This document shows, one piece after another, positions 53,208 to 64,000 of a stretch of 64,000 nt of DNA. How positions within the stretch are numbered: position 1 is the stretch's first letter; each line of letters begins with the position of its first letter. The translations under genes were made by a program, and so were the position numbers. The notes under the pieces are model-generated. The model was not told the origin of the DNA, searched no databases, and saw nothing but the letters and a program-made list of their open reading frames with translations. The DNA is taken from contig NZ_NQKW01000007.1 in assembly GCF_002252625.1 (NCBI RefSeq), positions 107,740-171,739 on the forward strand, given 5' to 3'. Source of the stretch: Synechococcus sp. 1G10. Lineage in GTDB: Bacteria > Cyanobacteriota > Cyanobacteriia > PCC-6307 > Cyanobiaceae.

Positions 53208-54175
53208 TCCACCGCCAGCTCGATCAGGTTGGCCAGCATCAGGGCCCTGGAGGCCTGCTGGCCATCGACGGCTGGCACCTCGCGGCCGCGCAGGCAGAGC
53301 AGGAAGTGTTCCAGCTCGGCATAGAGCGGCTCGATCGAGGTGGTGCTCACCTCCTCGATGAAGCCATCATTGCGATAAAGCAATTCGCCGTGGTCGGCAG
53401 AGACCCACTCGTGGGCGCGGCGGTGGATGTGCAGCCGGCGATTGAGGAAATCGGTTTCCACCAGGCTGGCGCGGCAATGGGCGCTGAGGCTGCGGATCTT
53501 GCGGTGGGCCATTTTGCTGGCCGTGAGGCTCGCCACCACCCCATTGCTGAAACCGAGGGTGGCATTGACGTAATCGATCGGGCCGTCGGAACTGCGCCCG
53601 CCCGCCGCCGCCAGCCGCACCACCTGGGAGCCAGCAAGCTCAAGCACGAGGTCGATGTCGTGGATCATGAGATCGAGCACCACCGACACATCGTTGGCTC
53701 GGTCGGCATGGGGGCTGTGACGGCGTGCCTCCAGCACCACCACTTCCTCGTTCGCCACCACCTTGAGCAGTTCGCGAAAGGCGGGGTTGAAGCGTTCGAT
53801 ATGGCCCACCTGAAGCTGGCGCCCCGCCAGTTCCGCAGCCTGAATCAATTCGCTGGCCTCCTCCTGGCTGGCGGCGATCGGCTTCTCGATCAGCACATGC
53901 AAGCCGGCCTGGAGGCAGGCCATGCCCACCCGGTGGTGAAGCAGGGTGGGAACGGCGATGCAGACCGCCTCGACCTCGGGGAGCAGGTCGTCGAAGTTCT
54001 CGAACCAACGGCAGCCGAACTGCTCAACAGCCAGCTGACCGCGACGTTGATCGGGATCGGCCACCCCCACCAGCTCTGCGTCCCGCAGCAGGCTCAGGAC
54101 CCTGGCGTGGTGCCATCCCATGTTGCCGATGCCGATGACCCCCACCTTGACCGGGGTGATGGGATCGCTGCTCAT
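53168..54175 (-). CDS. Gfo/Idh/MocA-family oxidoreductase
   Basis: A 335-residue NAD(P)-dependent sugar dehydrogenase. The Rossmann motif is VKVGVIGIGNMGWHHARVLS; the EKP motif with the catalytic Lys is HVLIEKPIAAS; the GFO/IDH C-terminal domain follows with VLDLMIHDIDLVLELAGS (conserved Asp and His pair). Closest in feel to UDP-GlcNAcA 3-dehydrogenase-like enzymes used in surface sugars, but the substrate is not determined. Start at 54175 (MSSDPITPV). Convergent with the GH15-like gene, overlapping 40 bp. Confidence 0.86.
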   Translation of the reverse strand: MSSDPITPVKVGVIGIGNMGWHHARVLSLLRDAELVGVADPDQRRGQLAVEQFGCRWFENFDDLLPEVEAVCIAVPTLLHHRVGMACLQAGLHVLIEKPIAASQEEASELIQAAELAGRQLQVGHIERFNPAFRELLKVVANEEVVVLEARRHSPHADRANDVSVVLDLMIHDIDLVLELAGSQVVRLAAAGGRSSDGPIDYVNATLGFSNGVVASLTASKMAHRKIRSLSAHCRASLVETDFLNRRLHIHRRAHEWVSADHGELLYRNDGFIEEVSTTSIEPLYAELEHFLLCLRGREVPAVDGQQASRALMLANLIELAVDQPSLCMALDAPI

Positions 54176-54277
54176 CGCCGCACCAGCACACCCGCCAACG
54201 TGATCTCCAGCCGCTCCAGTGCAGGCATTATCAATGATCATCAGCTCCGTCGGCACCAGAGCTGGTGAGGAGTCGTC

Positions 54278-55573
54278 TCAATCGGTGCCGCGACGGGTGA
54301 TCTGAACCCGCTCGATGCGGGGGCCGTCCATGGCGCTGATCTCGAACTGGTGCCCCTTCCAGCGCAGGCTCTCGCCGGGGGTCGGGATGTGCTGCAGCCG
54401 CTCCAGCATGAAGCCCGCCAGGGTGTGGTGGCCGTCGGCCTCCGGCAGGGAGAGGTTGAGCTGGCGGTTGAGCTCGAAGATCTCCAGATCACCGGCCACC
54501 AGCCAGGTGTCGTCCTGCAGCCGCTGCAGGTTCTGGCGGATGGTGATCAGATCGTCCTCATCGCCGACGATCTCGCTGGTGAGGTCGGCCACGGTGACCA
54601 GGCCCTCGGTGCCGCCATGTTCATCCACCACCACCAGCAGGGGCTGGCCGCTGCGGATCAGCGGCAGAAGCACCGCCAGCGACACCGTTTCCTGCACCCG
54701 CGCCACCGGGGTGATGTAGGGAGCCAGGGGCGTGTCGCCCTGCAGGAGGCCCTTGGCAATCGGTTCGGCCAGGCGGCGCAGGTCCAGCACACCGCGCACG
54801 TCATCAAGCGACTGACCGATGACGGGGAAACGGGCGTGGGCGGTGGCGTGCACAACCTCCATCAGCTCGGCGAAGGTCACCTCCAGGGGCAGGGTGACCA
54901 TGCCGGAACGGGGCACCATCACCTCACGCACCTGGGTGTCCCGCAGCGAGAACACTCCTTCGAGGATGCTGCGCTCATCCGGAAGCAGACCGGTGACGCT
55001 GTTGGATTCGATCAGGGTTTCCAGCTCGCCGGCGGAGAGGGCGGGCACCAGCTCATCCCAGTTGCGGGGCAGCCCAAGCAGGCGCAGCAGGCCATTAGCG
55101 AAACGCTCCACCAGAATCACCAGGGGCCAGAGGGTGCGGATCACCCACTCCAGCAAGGGTGCGAGCTGCAGGGCCGAGCTCTCCGGCCGGTGCATCACCC
55201 AGGCCTTGGGAGCCACGCCACCGATCACCGTGGCCAGGCCCACCAGGGCCAGAAACACCAGCACATCGACCCAGAGGCGCTCGGCACCAGGATCGAGCCG
55301 CACCGCCAGACCACGGCCACCCCAGCCGAGGGCCACCATGGCCAGGGCCGCCCCCAGCTGGGTGGCGACCAGCACCCGGCGCAGGCGCTGCTGCAACCGC
55401 TCTGCCGAGAGGGCGCCGCCGTGACCGTCGGCGGCGAGCACCTTGACCCGGCTGGGCCGCAGGTGAATCAGGGCGAACTCGCTTGCGGCGAAAAAGGCCA
55501 ACAGCGCCAGCAGGGCCAGCAGCACAACGAGCAGGCGCATGGGAAGAAAAGCAGCGAGCGGGTAGGGATTCAC
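54278..55573 (-). CDS. CNNM/CorC-type hemolysin-family membrane protein with CBS domains
   Basis: A 431-residue protein with the three-domain TlyC/CorC plan. A CNNM membrane domain comes first (residues 1-190, four helices, FAASEFALIHLRPSRVK). A CBS pair follows (about 210-330, LRDTQVREVMVPRSGMVTLP and VVVDEHGGTEGLVTVADLTSEI), and a C-terminal transporter-associated CorC/HlyC domain (about 340-425). The group is linked to magnesium/cobalt handling and, in some bacteria, sodium-driven export. GTG at 55573 overlaps the glmS stop (GTGA); ATG 55540 is an alternative. Confidence 0.88.
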   Translation of the reverse strand: MNPYPLAAFLPMRLLVVLLALLALLAFFAASEFALIHLRPSRVKVLAADGHGGALSAERLQQRLRRVLVATQLGAALAMVALGWGGRGLAVRLDPGAERLWVDVLVFLALVGLATVIGGVAPKAWVMHRPESSALQLAPLLEWVIRTLWPLVILVERFANGLLRLLGLPRNWDELVPALSAGELETLIESNSVTGLLPDERSILEGVFSLRDTQVREVMVPRSGMVTLPLEVTFAELMEVVHATAHARFPVIGQSLDDVRGVLDLRRLAEPIAKGLLQGDTPLAPYITPVARVQETVSLAVLLPLIRSGQPLLVVVDEHGGTEGLVTVADLTSEIVGDEDDLITIRQNLQRLQDDTWLVAGDLEIFELNRQLNLSLPEADGHHTLAGFMLERLQHIPTPGESLRWKGHQFEISAMDGPRIERVQITRRGTD

Positions 55574-57495
55574 TCCACGGTGACGCTCTTGGCCAGATTG
55601 CGAGGCTGATCCACATCAAGGCCGCGGTGGGCGGCGATGTGATAGCTCAGCAACTGCATCGGAATCACCGTCAACAGGGGGCTGAGCAGCTCATCCACCT
55701 CAGGCACCGGCAACAACACATCAAAGATCTCCGTGTCGGGGCCGCGTGGGGCCACGCCGATCAGCCGGGCATCGCGCGCCTTCGCCTCCTGGGCGTTGGA
55801 GAGCACCTTGTCGAAAACAGTGCCGGGCACCGCGATCGACACCACCGGCACCCGCGCGTCGAGCAGGGCGATGGGGCCGTGCTTCATCTCACCGGCCGGA
55901 TAGCCCTCGGCATGGATGTAACTGATCTCCTTGAGCTTCAGGGCCCCTTCGAGGGCGATCGGGAAGTTGATGCCACGGCCCAGAAAGATCACATCCTGGG
56001 TGTCGGCGAACTGGTGGGCCAGCTCGGCGCAGAGCAGATCCTGCTCTTCCAGCAGGGTCTGCAGCTGGGCGGGCAGGGCCCGCAGCCCGGCCACCAGCTC
56101 GAGCAGCCGGGCCGGGGAGCGGCTGGAGCGACGCTCGGCGAATGAGAGGGCGAGGCCGTAAAAGGCGAGCAGCTGACCGAGGAAGGTCTTGGTGGCGGCC
56201 ACGCCCACCTCGATGCCGGCGCCGATATCGAGCAGGTGGGGCACCAGCCGGCCCAGGGAGCTCTCCGGCCGGTTGGTGATGCCCAGCAGCCTGGGAGCGA
56301 AAGCCGGATCAGCGATCAGCTCCCGGCGTTTCTGCTCCATCTGCAGCGCCGCCAGGGTGTCGGCGGTCTCACCCGACTGGGTCACGCCGATGGTGAGCGT
56401 ATGGGGCGCCAGCGGCGGTGGCGCGTAGCGGAATTCACTGGCGTAGTGCACCGCAGTGGGCAGTCCCGCGAGCTGCTCCAGCAGATAGGCCCCCACCTGG
56501 GCCGCATGGCGACTGGTGCCGCAGGCCAGGATCTGGATCCGCTCCACCCCGTCGAAGAGCTGATCCTGAAGCGGCAGGGCCACCAGCGACGGGGTGCCTG
56601 GCACCCCCGGCGACTCGGTGGGCAGATGGCGGGCCACCCAGAGCGCCGCCGTCTCGGGCTGCTCGTGGATCTCCTTATGCATGAAGTGGCGGAAGCTGCG
56701 CTTGTCCGCCACGTGCTCGGTGCCCTGCAGCAGGCTGGGGGCACGCTGCACCCGCTCGGTCGCCGGCCCGTAGAGCTCGATGCCCAGCGGGGTGAGCAGG
56801 GCCGTTTCGCCGTCTTCGAGGGGAAGGATGGTGCGGGTGAAGCCCGCCAGGGCGGGAGTGTCACTGGCGCAGAGGAATTCCCCCTCCCCCAGACCGATCA
56901 CCAGCGGCGCCTGGCGGCGGGCCACCACCACCGCTCCGGGCGCATCGGCCCAGACCACCGCCAGGGCATAGGCCCCGTGCAGCTGGGGCAGCACCTGCTG
57001 CACCGCCTGGAGCAGCAGCTGGGGCGAAGCCTGGCTGCCCGAGCCCTGAAGCTCCCCGAGCTTCAGGGCCACCAGGTGAGGGATCACTTCGGTGTCGGTG
57101 TCGGAGCGGAAGTGAACTCCTTCCGCCTGCAACGACTCCCTGAGCAGCCGGTGGTTCTCGATGATGCCATTCTGAACCACGGCAAGACTGCCGCTGCCAT
57201 CGAGATGGGGGTGGGCGTTGCGCTCCTCCGGCTTGCCATGGGTGGCCCAGCGGGTATGGCCGATGCCGCAATGACCCAGGGCCCCCTGGGCCTCATAGCG
57301 GCCCGTGAGGTTGACGAGCTTGCCCTCGGCCCGCAGCAGGGTGAGCCGCCCGGACAGATTGCCACTGCCGGGCTCCGGCGCCTGGACGGTGGCGATGCCC
57401 GCGGAGTCGTAGCCGCGGTATTCGAGCTGGCGCAGACCCTCCAGCAGCAGGGGAGCCGCCTCACGGGAGCCGATGACCGCAACGATGCCGCACAT
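55570..57495 (-). CDS. glmS: Glutamine-fructose-6-phosphate aminotransferase
   Basis: GlmS makes glucosamine-6-phosphate from fructose-6-phosphate and glutamine, feeding GlmM. The 641-residue protein starts MCGIVAVIGSREAAP with the N-terminal Cys nucleophile after Met removal. It shows HTRWATHGKPEERNAHPHLD and GIIENHRLLRESL in the glutaminase domain, and two SIS domains (ILACGTSRHAAQVGAYL, TIGVTQSGETADTLAAL, and the end PRNLAKSVTVE). It is slightly longer than the usual 610. Coupled to the CNNM gene by a 4-bp overlap. Confidence 0.96.
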   Translation of the reverse strand: MCGIVAVIGSREAAPLLLEGLRQLEYRGYDSAGIATVQAPEPGSGNLSGRLTLLRAEGKLVNLTGRYEAQGALGHCGIGHTRWATHGKPEERNAHPHLDGSGSLAVVQNGIIENHRLLRESLQAEGVHFRSDTDTEVIPHLVALKLGELQGSGSQASPQLLLQAVQQVLPQLHGAYALAVVWADAPGAVVVARRQAPLVIGLGEGEFLCASDTPALAGFTRTILPLEDGETALLTPLGIELYGPATERVQRAPSLLQGTEHVADKRSFRHFMHKEIHEQPETAALWVARHLPTESPGVPGTPSLVALPLQDQLFDGVERIQILACGTSRHAAQVGAYLLEQLAGLPTAVHYASEFRYAPPPLAPHTLTIGVTQSGETADTLAALQMEQKRRELIADPAFAPRLLGITNRPESSLGRLVPHLLDIGAGIEVGVAATKTFLGQLLAFYGLALSFAERRSSRSPARLLELVAGLRALPAQLQTLLEEQDLLCAELAHQFADTQDVIFLGRGINFPIALEGALKLKEISYIHAEGYPAGEMKHGPIALLDARVPVVSIAVPGTVFDKVLSNAQEAKARDARLIGVAPRGPDTEIFDVLLPVPEVDELLSPLLTVIPMQLLSYHIAAHRGLDVDQPRNLAKSVTVE

Positions 57496-57595
57496 GGCTG
57501 AGGGGCCGGACTTCGGCTGTTTCTAAAGGATCACCGCCCGCGCGCCTAGCCCGCCGGCATTGCGGCGGAAGGAGTGAGCGATGCCGGCGGCCATG

Positions 57596-57617
57596 AAAAA
57601 GCCCGGACAAGCCGGGC
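57596..57617 (-). terminator. Rho-independent terminator of psaC
   Basis: On the minus strand a GCCCGG/CCGGGC stem (57601-57606 and 57612-57617) with a five-base loop is followed by five U. It begins 26 bp after the psaC stop codon. Confidence 0.88.
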
Positions 57618-57643
57618 GGACGTGCTCAGAGCGAGTGCAGGCC

Positions 57644-57949
<306 letters not shown>

Positions 57950-58037
57950 TCAGTGGCCTCAGGCCGTCACCCTTTTTCATACGGACCAGGGAGCCGTTCA
58001 GGGCGACCCGTAGGATGCGGCCTCCCTCACACCGGCC

Positions 58038-58280
58038 ATGTCACAGGAAGCGATCTTCGAGAAAGTCCGTTCGATCGTTGCCGAGCAGCTCAGCGTCGAT
58101 GCCGCTGAAGTCAAGCCGGAGTCGAATTTCCAGAATGATCTGGGCGCGGACTCGCTCGACACGGTGGAACTGGTCATGGCCCTGGAAGAGGCCTTCGACA
58201 TTGAGATCCCTGACGAGTCGGCGGAAGGCATCACCACCGTCGGTGACGCCGTCAAGTACATCCTGGACAAGCAGGCCTGA
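58038..58280 (+). CDS. acpP: Acyl carrier protein
   Basis: The 80-residue carrier that holds growing acyl chains on phosphopantetheine during fatty-acid synthesis. The attachment serine is in [19 protein letters not shown]. It is very acidic, as expected. fabF follows after 8 bp and tkt after that, a conserved psaC | acpP-fabF-tkt order in picocyanobacteria. Confidence 0.97.
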   Translation: MSQEAIFEKVRSIVAEQLSVDAAEVKPESNFQNDLGADSLDTVELVMALEEAFDIEIPDESAEGITTVGDAVKYILDKQA

Positions 58281-58288
58281 GGGTGTCG

Positions 58289-59536
58289 ATGGTGGAGGGT
58301 CTCCGCCGTGTCGTGGTCACGGGCCTCGGCGCGGTCACACCGATCGGCAACGACGTCTCCCATTACTGGGATGGGTTGCGGCTCGGCTCTAACGGGGTGG
58401 CACCGATCACTCTGTTCGATGCCTCACGGCATGCCTGCCGATTCGCGGCCGAGGTGAAGAACTTCGATCCCAGCGCTGTGCTGGATCGTAAGGAGACCAA
58501 GCGCTGGGACCGTTTCTGTCAGTTCGGTGTCGTGGCCTCCAAGCAGGCGGTTGACCAGGCGCAACTCCTGATCGACGAGAGCACGCAGCACCGCATCGGT
58601 GTGGCGATCGGCTCCGGTGTGGGCGGATTGCTGATGATGGAAAGCCAGGCCCATGTGCTCGCCGACCGGGGACCGGACCGGGTCAGCCCGTTCTGCGTGC
58701 CGATGATGATTCCGAACATGGCGGCCGGGCTGACCGCCATCGCGCTCGGGGCCAAGGGTCCCAGCAGTGCTGTATCCACGGCCTGCGCCGCTGGATCCAA
58801 TGCCATCGGCGATGCCTTCCGCCTGATCCAGCTGGGCCTTGCCGACGCCATGGTGTGCGGCGGAGCTGAATCGGCAATCACTCCCCTGGGGGTGGCGGGC
58901 TTCGCCAGTGCCAAGGCTCTCTCCTTCCGCAACGACGATCCCGCCACCGCCAGCCGCCCCTTCGACGCCGAACGCAACGGCTTCGTGATCGGTGAGGGCT
59001 CAGGAATCCTGGTGCTCGAAAGCCTGGAGAATGCCCGCGCCCGCGGGGTCGAGATCCTGGCCGAGGTGGTTGGCTACGGCATGACTTGTGACGCTCACCA
59101 CATCACCTCCCCCACTCCAGGGGGCCTCGGTGGCGCCGAAGCGATGCGGCTGGCCATGGCCGACGCACGGCTGGAGCCCGAGCAGGTCGACTACGTCAAT
59201 GCCCACGGCACCAGCACCCAGGCCAACGACAGCAACGAGACCGCGGCGATCAAGGCAGCCCTGGGCGAGCACGCATACCGGATTCCCGTCAGTTCGACCA
59301 AGTCGATGACCGGTCACCTGCTCGGCGGCAGCGGTGGGATCGAGGCCGTGGCCGCCGTCCTGGCGATAGGCCACAACCTCGTACCACCTACCATCAATTA
59401 CCAAAATCCGGATCCGGCCTGTGATCTGGATGTCGTGCCCAATCAGGCGCGGGAACAGAAACTGAACGTCGTTCTCTCGAATTCGTTCGGGTTTGGCGGT
59501 CACAACGTCTGCCTCGCTTTCCGTCGGATGCGCTGA
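58289..59536 (+). CDS. fabF: Beta-ketoacyl-ACP synthase II
   Basis: FabF elongates acyl-ACP by condensation with malonyl-ACP. The Cys-His-His triad is visible: [16 protein letters not shown] (Cys), [15 protein letters not shown] (His) and [16 protein letters not shown] (His). The 415-residue length is normal. I chose ATG 58289 ([16 protein letters not shown]); a GTG two codons upstream is in frame. The gene is cotranscribed with acpP. Confidence 0.96.
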   Translation: MVEGLRRVVVTGLGAVTPIGNDVSHYWDGLRLGSNGVAPITLFDASRHACRFAAEVKNFDPSAVLDRKETKRWDRFCQFGVVASKQAVDQAQLLIDESTQHRIGVAIGSGVGGLLMMESQAHVLADRGPDRVSPFCVPMMIPNMAAGLTAIALGAKGPSSAVSTACAAGSNAIGDAFRLIQLGLADAMVCGGAESAITPLGVAGFASAKALSFRNDDPATASRPFDAERNGFVIGEGSGILVLESLENARARGVEILAEVVGYGMTCDAHHITSPTPGGLGGAEAMRLAMADARLEPEQVDYVNAHGTSTQANDSNETAAIKAALGEHAYRIPVSSTKSMTGHLLGGSGGIEAVAAVLAIGHNLVPPTINYQNPDPACDLDVVPNQAREQKLNVVLSNSFGFGGHNVCLAFRRMR

Positions 59537-59600
59537 AGAGCTGGCACTGCCAGCTCTGGGCCGCCCGGAACGCCTCACTCCCCCACTCCTCCCCCCAACC

Positions 59601-61613
<2,013 letters not shown>

Positions 61614-61648
61614 GCAACTCCCCCTCCACAAGCCAGGGTTCAGGGCCA

Positions 61649-62749
61649 ATGGACACCCCGGAACGCCTGTCGATCGTTCTGCCGACTTACAACGAACGGC
61701 AGAACGTCGCCAGGATCCTGGAGGAACTGCTGCCACTGAAGCAACGCTTCGATCTTGAAGTGCTCTTCGTGGACGACGACTCGGCTGACGGCACAGCGGA
61801 TCTGGTCAAACAGCTGGCCCATGGCCAGGCCGGTGTGCGCCTGATCCGCCGGGTGGGGCGCGCCGGCCTGGCCAGCGCCATCAAGGAGGGCATTCTCGAT
61901 GCCACCGGCGATGTGATCGTGGTCATGGACTGCGACGGCCAGCACGAGCCGGCTGCGGTGGAAGCCGCTGTTGAGGCTCTGGTGAGCAGCGGCAGCGATC
62001 TGGTGGTGGGCAGCCGCTTCCACACCGAGGCGGCCATTCATGGCCTGAGTGAGAAGCGGACCCGCAACTCCACCTGGGCCAACACCATTGCCCGCTTCAG
62101 CCTTCCCGGCTACAGCCGGCTCACGGATTACATGAGCGGCTTCTTTGCCCTGCGGCCCGAGGCCGCCCTGCGCTATGTGCGTCGGGTGGATGTGAATGGA
62201 TTCAAGTTTCTCTACGAACTGCTCTCGATCAGCCGCGGTTCACTGCGGGTGAGTGAAATTCCCCTGCGCTTCCAGGCCCGGGTGGCTGGTGATTCCAAGC
62301 TTGACCTGGCGATCGTCTGGGATCTGGGAGTGTCAATTCTGCACACCCTGCTGCTGCGCTCGATTCCCCGCCGAGCCATCAGCTTCGCCCTGGTGGGCCT
62401 GAGCGGAATAGCGGTTCAGATGCTGGTGGTGCAGGCGCTGATGGGCGGCGCAGGGCTGGTCTTCAGGCAAGCACTGCCGATTGCGGTGGTGGTGGCTGCC
62501 AGCTCCAATTACCTGATCAACAACGCACTGACCTTCCGCTTCCAACGCCAACAGGGAACAGCGCTGCTGAAGGGCCTGCTCAAGTTCCTGCTGGTGGCCT
62601 CCCTGCCGGTGCTGGCCAATGTGGGCGTGGCCTCAACGTTTTACAACCTGGTGTCCCGCAACACCTTCTGGGCTCAACTGGCCGGCATTCTGGTGGTGTT
62701 CGTGTGGAACTACGCGGCGTCATCGCGCTTCGTGTGGAACACGCCGTAG
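61649..62749 (+). CDS. GT2 polyprenyl-phosphate glycosyltransferase fused to GtrA domain
   Basis: A 366-residue protein in two parts. Residues 5-230 are a dolichol-phosphate-mannose-synthase-type GT2 enzyme (SIVLPTYNERQNVARILEEL, FVDDDSADGTADLV, and DxD-containing VVMDCDGQHEPAAVEA). Residues about 245-366 are a GtrA-like membrane domain with four helices (FALVGLSGIAVQMLVVQAL, NYLINNALTFRF). It would transfer a sugar to a polyprenyl phosphate and may help move it across the membrane. The downstream user of the sugar is unknown. It follows tkt by 35 bp. Confidence 0.88.
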   Translation: MDTPERLSIVLPTYNERQNVARILEELLPLKQRFDLEVLFVDDDSADGTADLVKQLAHGQAGVRLIRRVGRAGLASAIKEGILDATGDVIVVMDCDGQHEPAAVEAAVEALVSSGSDLVVGSRFHTEAAIHGLSEKRTRNSTWANTIARFSLPGYSRLTDYMSGFFALRPEAALRYVRRVDVNGFKFLYELLSISRGSLRVSEIPLRFQARVAGDSKLDLAIVWDLGVSILHTLLLRSIPRRAISFALVGLSGIAVQMLVVQALMGGAGLVFRQALPIAVVVAASSNYLINNALTFRFQRQQGTALLKGLLKFLLVASLPVLANVGVASTFYNLVSRNTFWAQLAGILVVFVWNYAASSRFVWNTP

Positions 62750-62815
62750 CAGGGCTCGGCAGAGCTTGCTGGTCCAGATCGGGCTGAGCAAGTCTTTTGG
62801 ACGGAGCTGATCGGT

Positions 62816-63911
62816 TCAGCGGGTTGGGGTGCTGACAACAGTCGTGGCTTGTTGTCGCAGGGAGCTCACCACGCCACTGCGCTTGAGTTCGCTGATCGCC
62901 AGATCAATCCGTTGAGCAGTGCCCTCAGGCAATCCAGGGGCAAAGACAAACGCCTGGGATTCAGGCCGAATGCCCTGCAGGGCCAGGCTGGGCAGGAAGC
63001 CTTTCAACGGAGAATTGATCAACAGTTAGCTCAGCTGCAGGTTGTCGCCCAGCAACGCATCGACTCGCCTGGAGACCAGAAGATCAACCCCCGAACGAAT
63101 GCTGGTAACGGGCAGGATCGATACCTTCGGGCCCGTGTTGGCGGCGTTGAGTTCCTGCAGCAACGCTTCGCTCACCGTGCCGCTGCGCACTCCCACCCGC
63201 AGACCGCGCAGATCTGACTCAGAACGGATCCCTCCGCTGGCCGTGCCCTGCACCTCCTGTGCCACATTCACGGTGAGATAGCCAACCAGCAGGGAGGCTG
63301 AGACGATCCTCACCATGTAAGGCCGCCAGCACGATGCTGTTCCCCCGGGTGGTGACAACGAGCGTATTGCTGCCAGGTCCGGTCGCCAGCACCTGGAACA
63401 CTTTGCTGAAGCGGCGAACGCGCCCTTGACTGAGGGTCTGGGGCTGCTGGGGGTAGCGCTCCACGTTCCAGGTCAGCAGCGCCAGAAGCGCGATCGCCAG
63501 CAGGTAGCCCCCCAGCAGCTGCAGCAGAGCGGGCGTCAGCAGCGCTGCCAGGAATGAGCGACCTAGATCAAGCCGACTCTGCACCACCATCACCGCCAGC
63601 CCATCCTCCTGGAAGGGAAGACTGAAGCGGTAACGCTCCAGCCGATCAGGCGACACGTTGAGGCAGCCCACCGCCAGATCCAGCCTGCCGTCGCGGGTGC
63701 CCTCCAACATCTCCTGGACCGTGGGCATCTCCGTGACCACGTAAGCAAGACGCTCGCGCGTGGCAATCCGGTTCCATAGATCGATTGCCAGCCCCCGCCA
63801 GGCACCAGCGTCCCGGTAGCTGCACGGAGGCGCCCCATCCACCACTCCCACCCGCAACACTGGCGCCAACGCTCCGGCAGAAACGGGCAACCCCCCCCAG
63901 GGCTGATTCAA
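62816..63911 (-). pseudogene. Broken glutamate-receptor-like / periplasmic-binding channel gene
   Basis: Read on the minus strand, three pieces together match a bacterial ionotropic-glutamate-receptor-like protein. Piece one is the first half of the ligand-binding lobe (LRVGVVDGAPPCSYRDAGAW) and a membrane/pore segment (ALLQLLGGYLLAIALLALLT, then VLATGPGSNTLVVTTRGNSI). The second membrane helix and lobe two follow in another frame (YMVRIVSASLLVGYLTVNVA, then RGLRVGVRSGTVSEALLQEL), and last a C-terminal piece (GFLPSLALQGIRPESQAFVF). The frame changes at about 63319-63320, where one extra A on the plus strand would explain it. An in-frame TAA at 63026-63028 interrupts the second part. No signal peptide is seen, and the upstream G8 run (63891-63898) may hide another slip. 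Confidence 0.75.
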
Positions 63912-64000
63912 AGTGTGTCACAGGCGCTCTGGCCTGAGCTGCCAGCATGGGGTTGGCTCGGTGGTATCGCCTCCTCCTTGTGCTCGACACCGCTTCTGCC

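Overview
The window comes from a high-GC unicellular cyanobacterium, most likely a picocyanobacterium of the Cyanobium / high-GC Synechococcus group. The evidence is direct: photosystem genes (psbH, psbN, psbI, psbK, psaC), the nitrogen regulator ntcA, and many families found mainly in cyanobacteria (DUF3084, DUF3146, DUF3155, DUF3181, DUF3769, DUF1997, DUF4079). No phage, insertion sequence, CRISPR array or rRNA was seen. The one RNA gene is a tRNA-Arg(ACG).

Layout. 1-11.5 kb: glmM (cut by the window start), a Slt-type lytic transglycosylase, an NIL-domain ferredoxin with a membrane protein, a TxlA/HCF164-like thioredoxin, thyX, dcd, a CobA/CobO-like protein that has lost its P-loop, ntcA behind a canonical NtcA-activated promoter, a DUF3084 / RNase-H-fold pair, pth and tatA. 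11.5-25 kb: psbH and psbN (divergent), a family 38 alpha-mannosidase, psbI, a large DUF3769 outer-membrane protein, leuCD, cinA, a WecA-type transferase, glyA and tRNA-Arg. 25-28.4 kb: small conserved proteins, murJ and sfsA.

28.5-40 kb is the most distinctive part, a nitrogen and signalling block that is visibly AT-richer in its middle. It holds a first ammonium transporter, an MscS channel with a cyclic-nucleotide-binding-type domain, a PrsW-like membrane protease, and a two-gene signalling operon. The operon encodes a MASE1-CHASE histidine kinase and a regulator with a LysR-like front half joined to a receiver and a LuxR DNA-binding domain. Divergent from the regulator is a second ammonium transporter with a PII paralogue (GlnK-like) that lacks both classical PII modification residues. 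The divergent region carries a perfect NtcA box and an inverted repeat with the 7-2-7 geometry of NarL/LuxR-type operators. I read this locus as a nitrogen-responsive system that combines global control (NtcA) with a local two-component system. The architecture is seen in the sequence; the link between the parts is inference.

40-64 kb is mostly housekeeping: ispH, purH, an esterase, a CSK/Hik2-like kinase, cobS, tgt, psbK, a carbohydrate group (WecG-type transferase, GH15/phosphorylase-kinase-like protein, Gfo/Idh/MocA oxidoreductase), a CNNM/CorC protein, glmS, psaC, acpP-fabF, tkt and a GT2-GtrA fusion. At the end is a broken glutamate-receptor-like gene with one frameshift and one in-frame stop.
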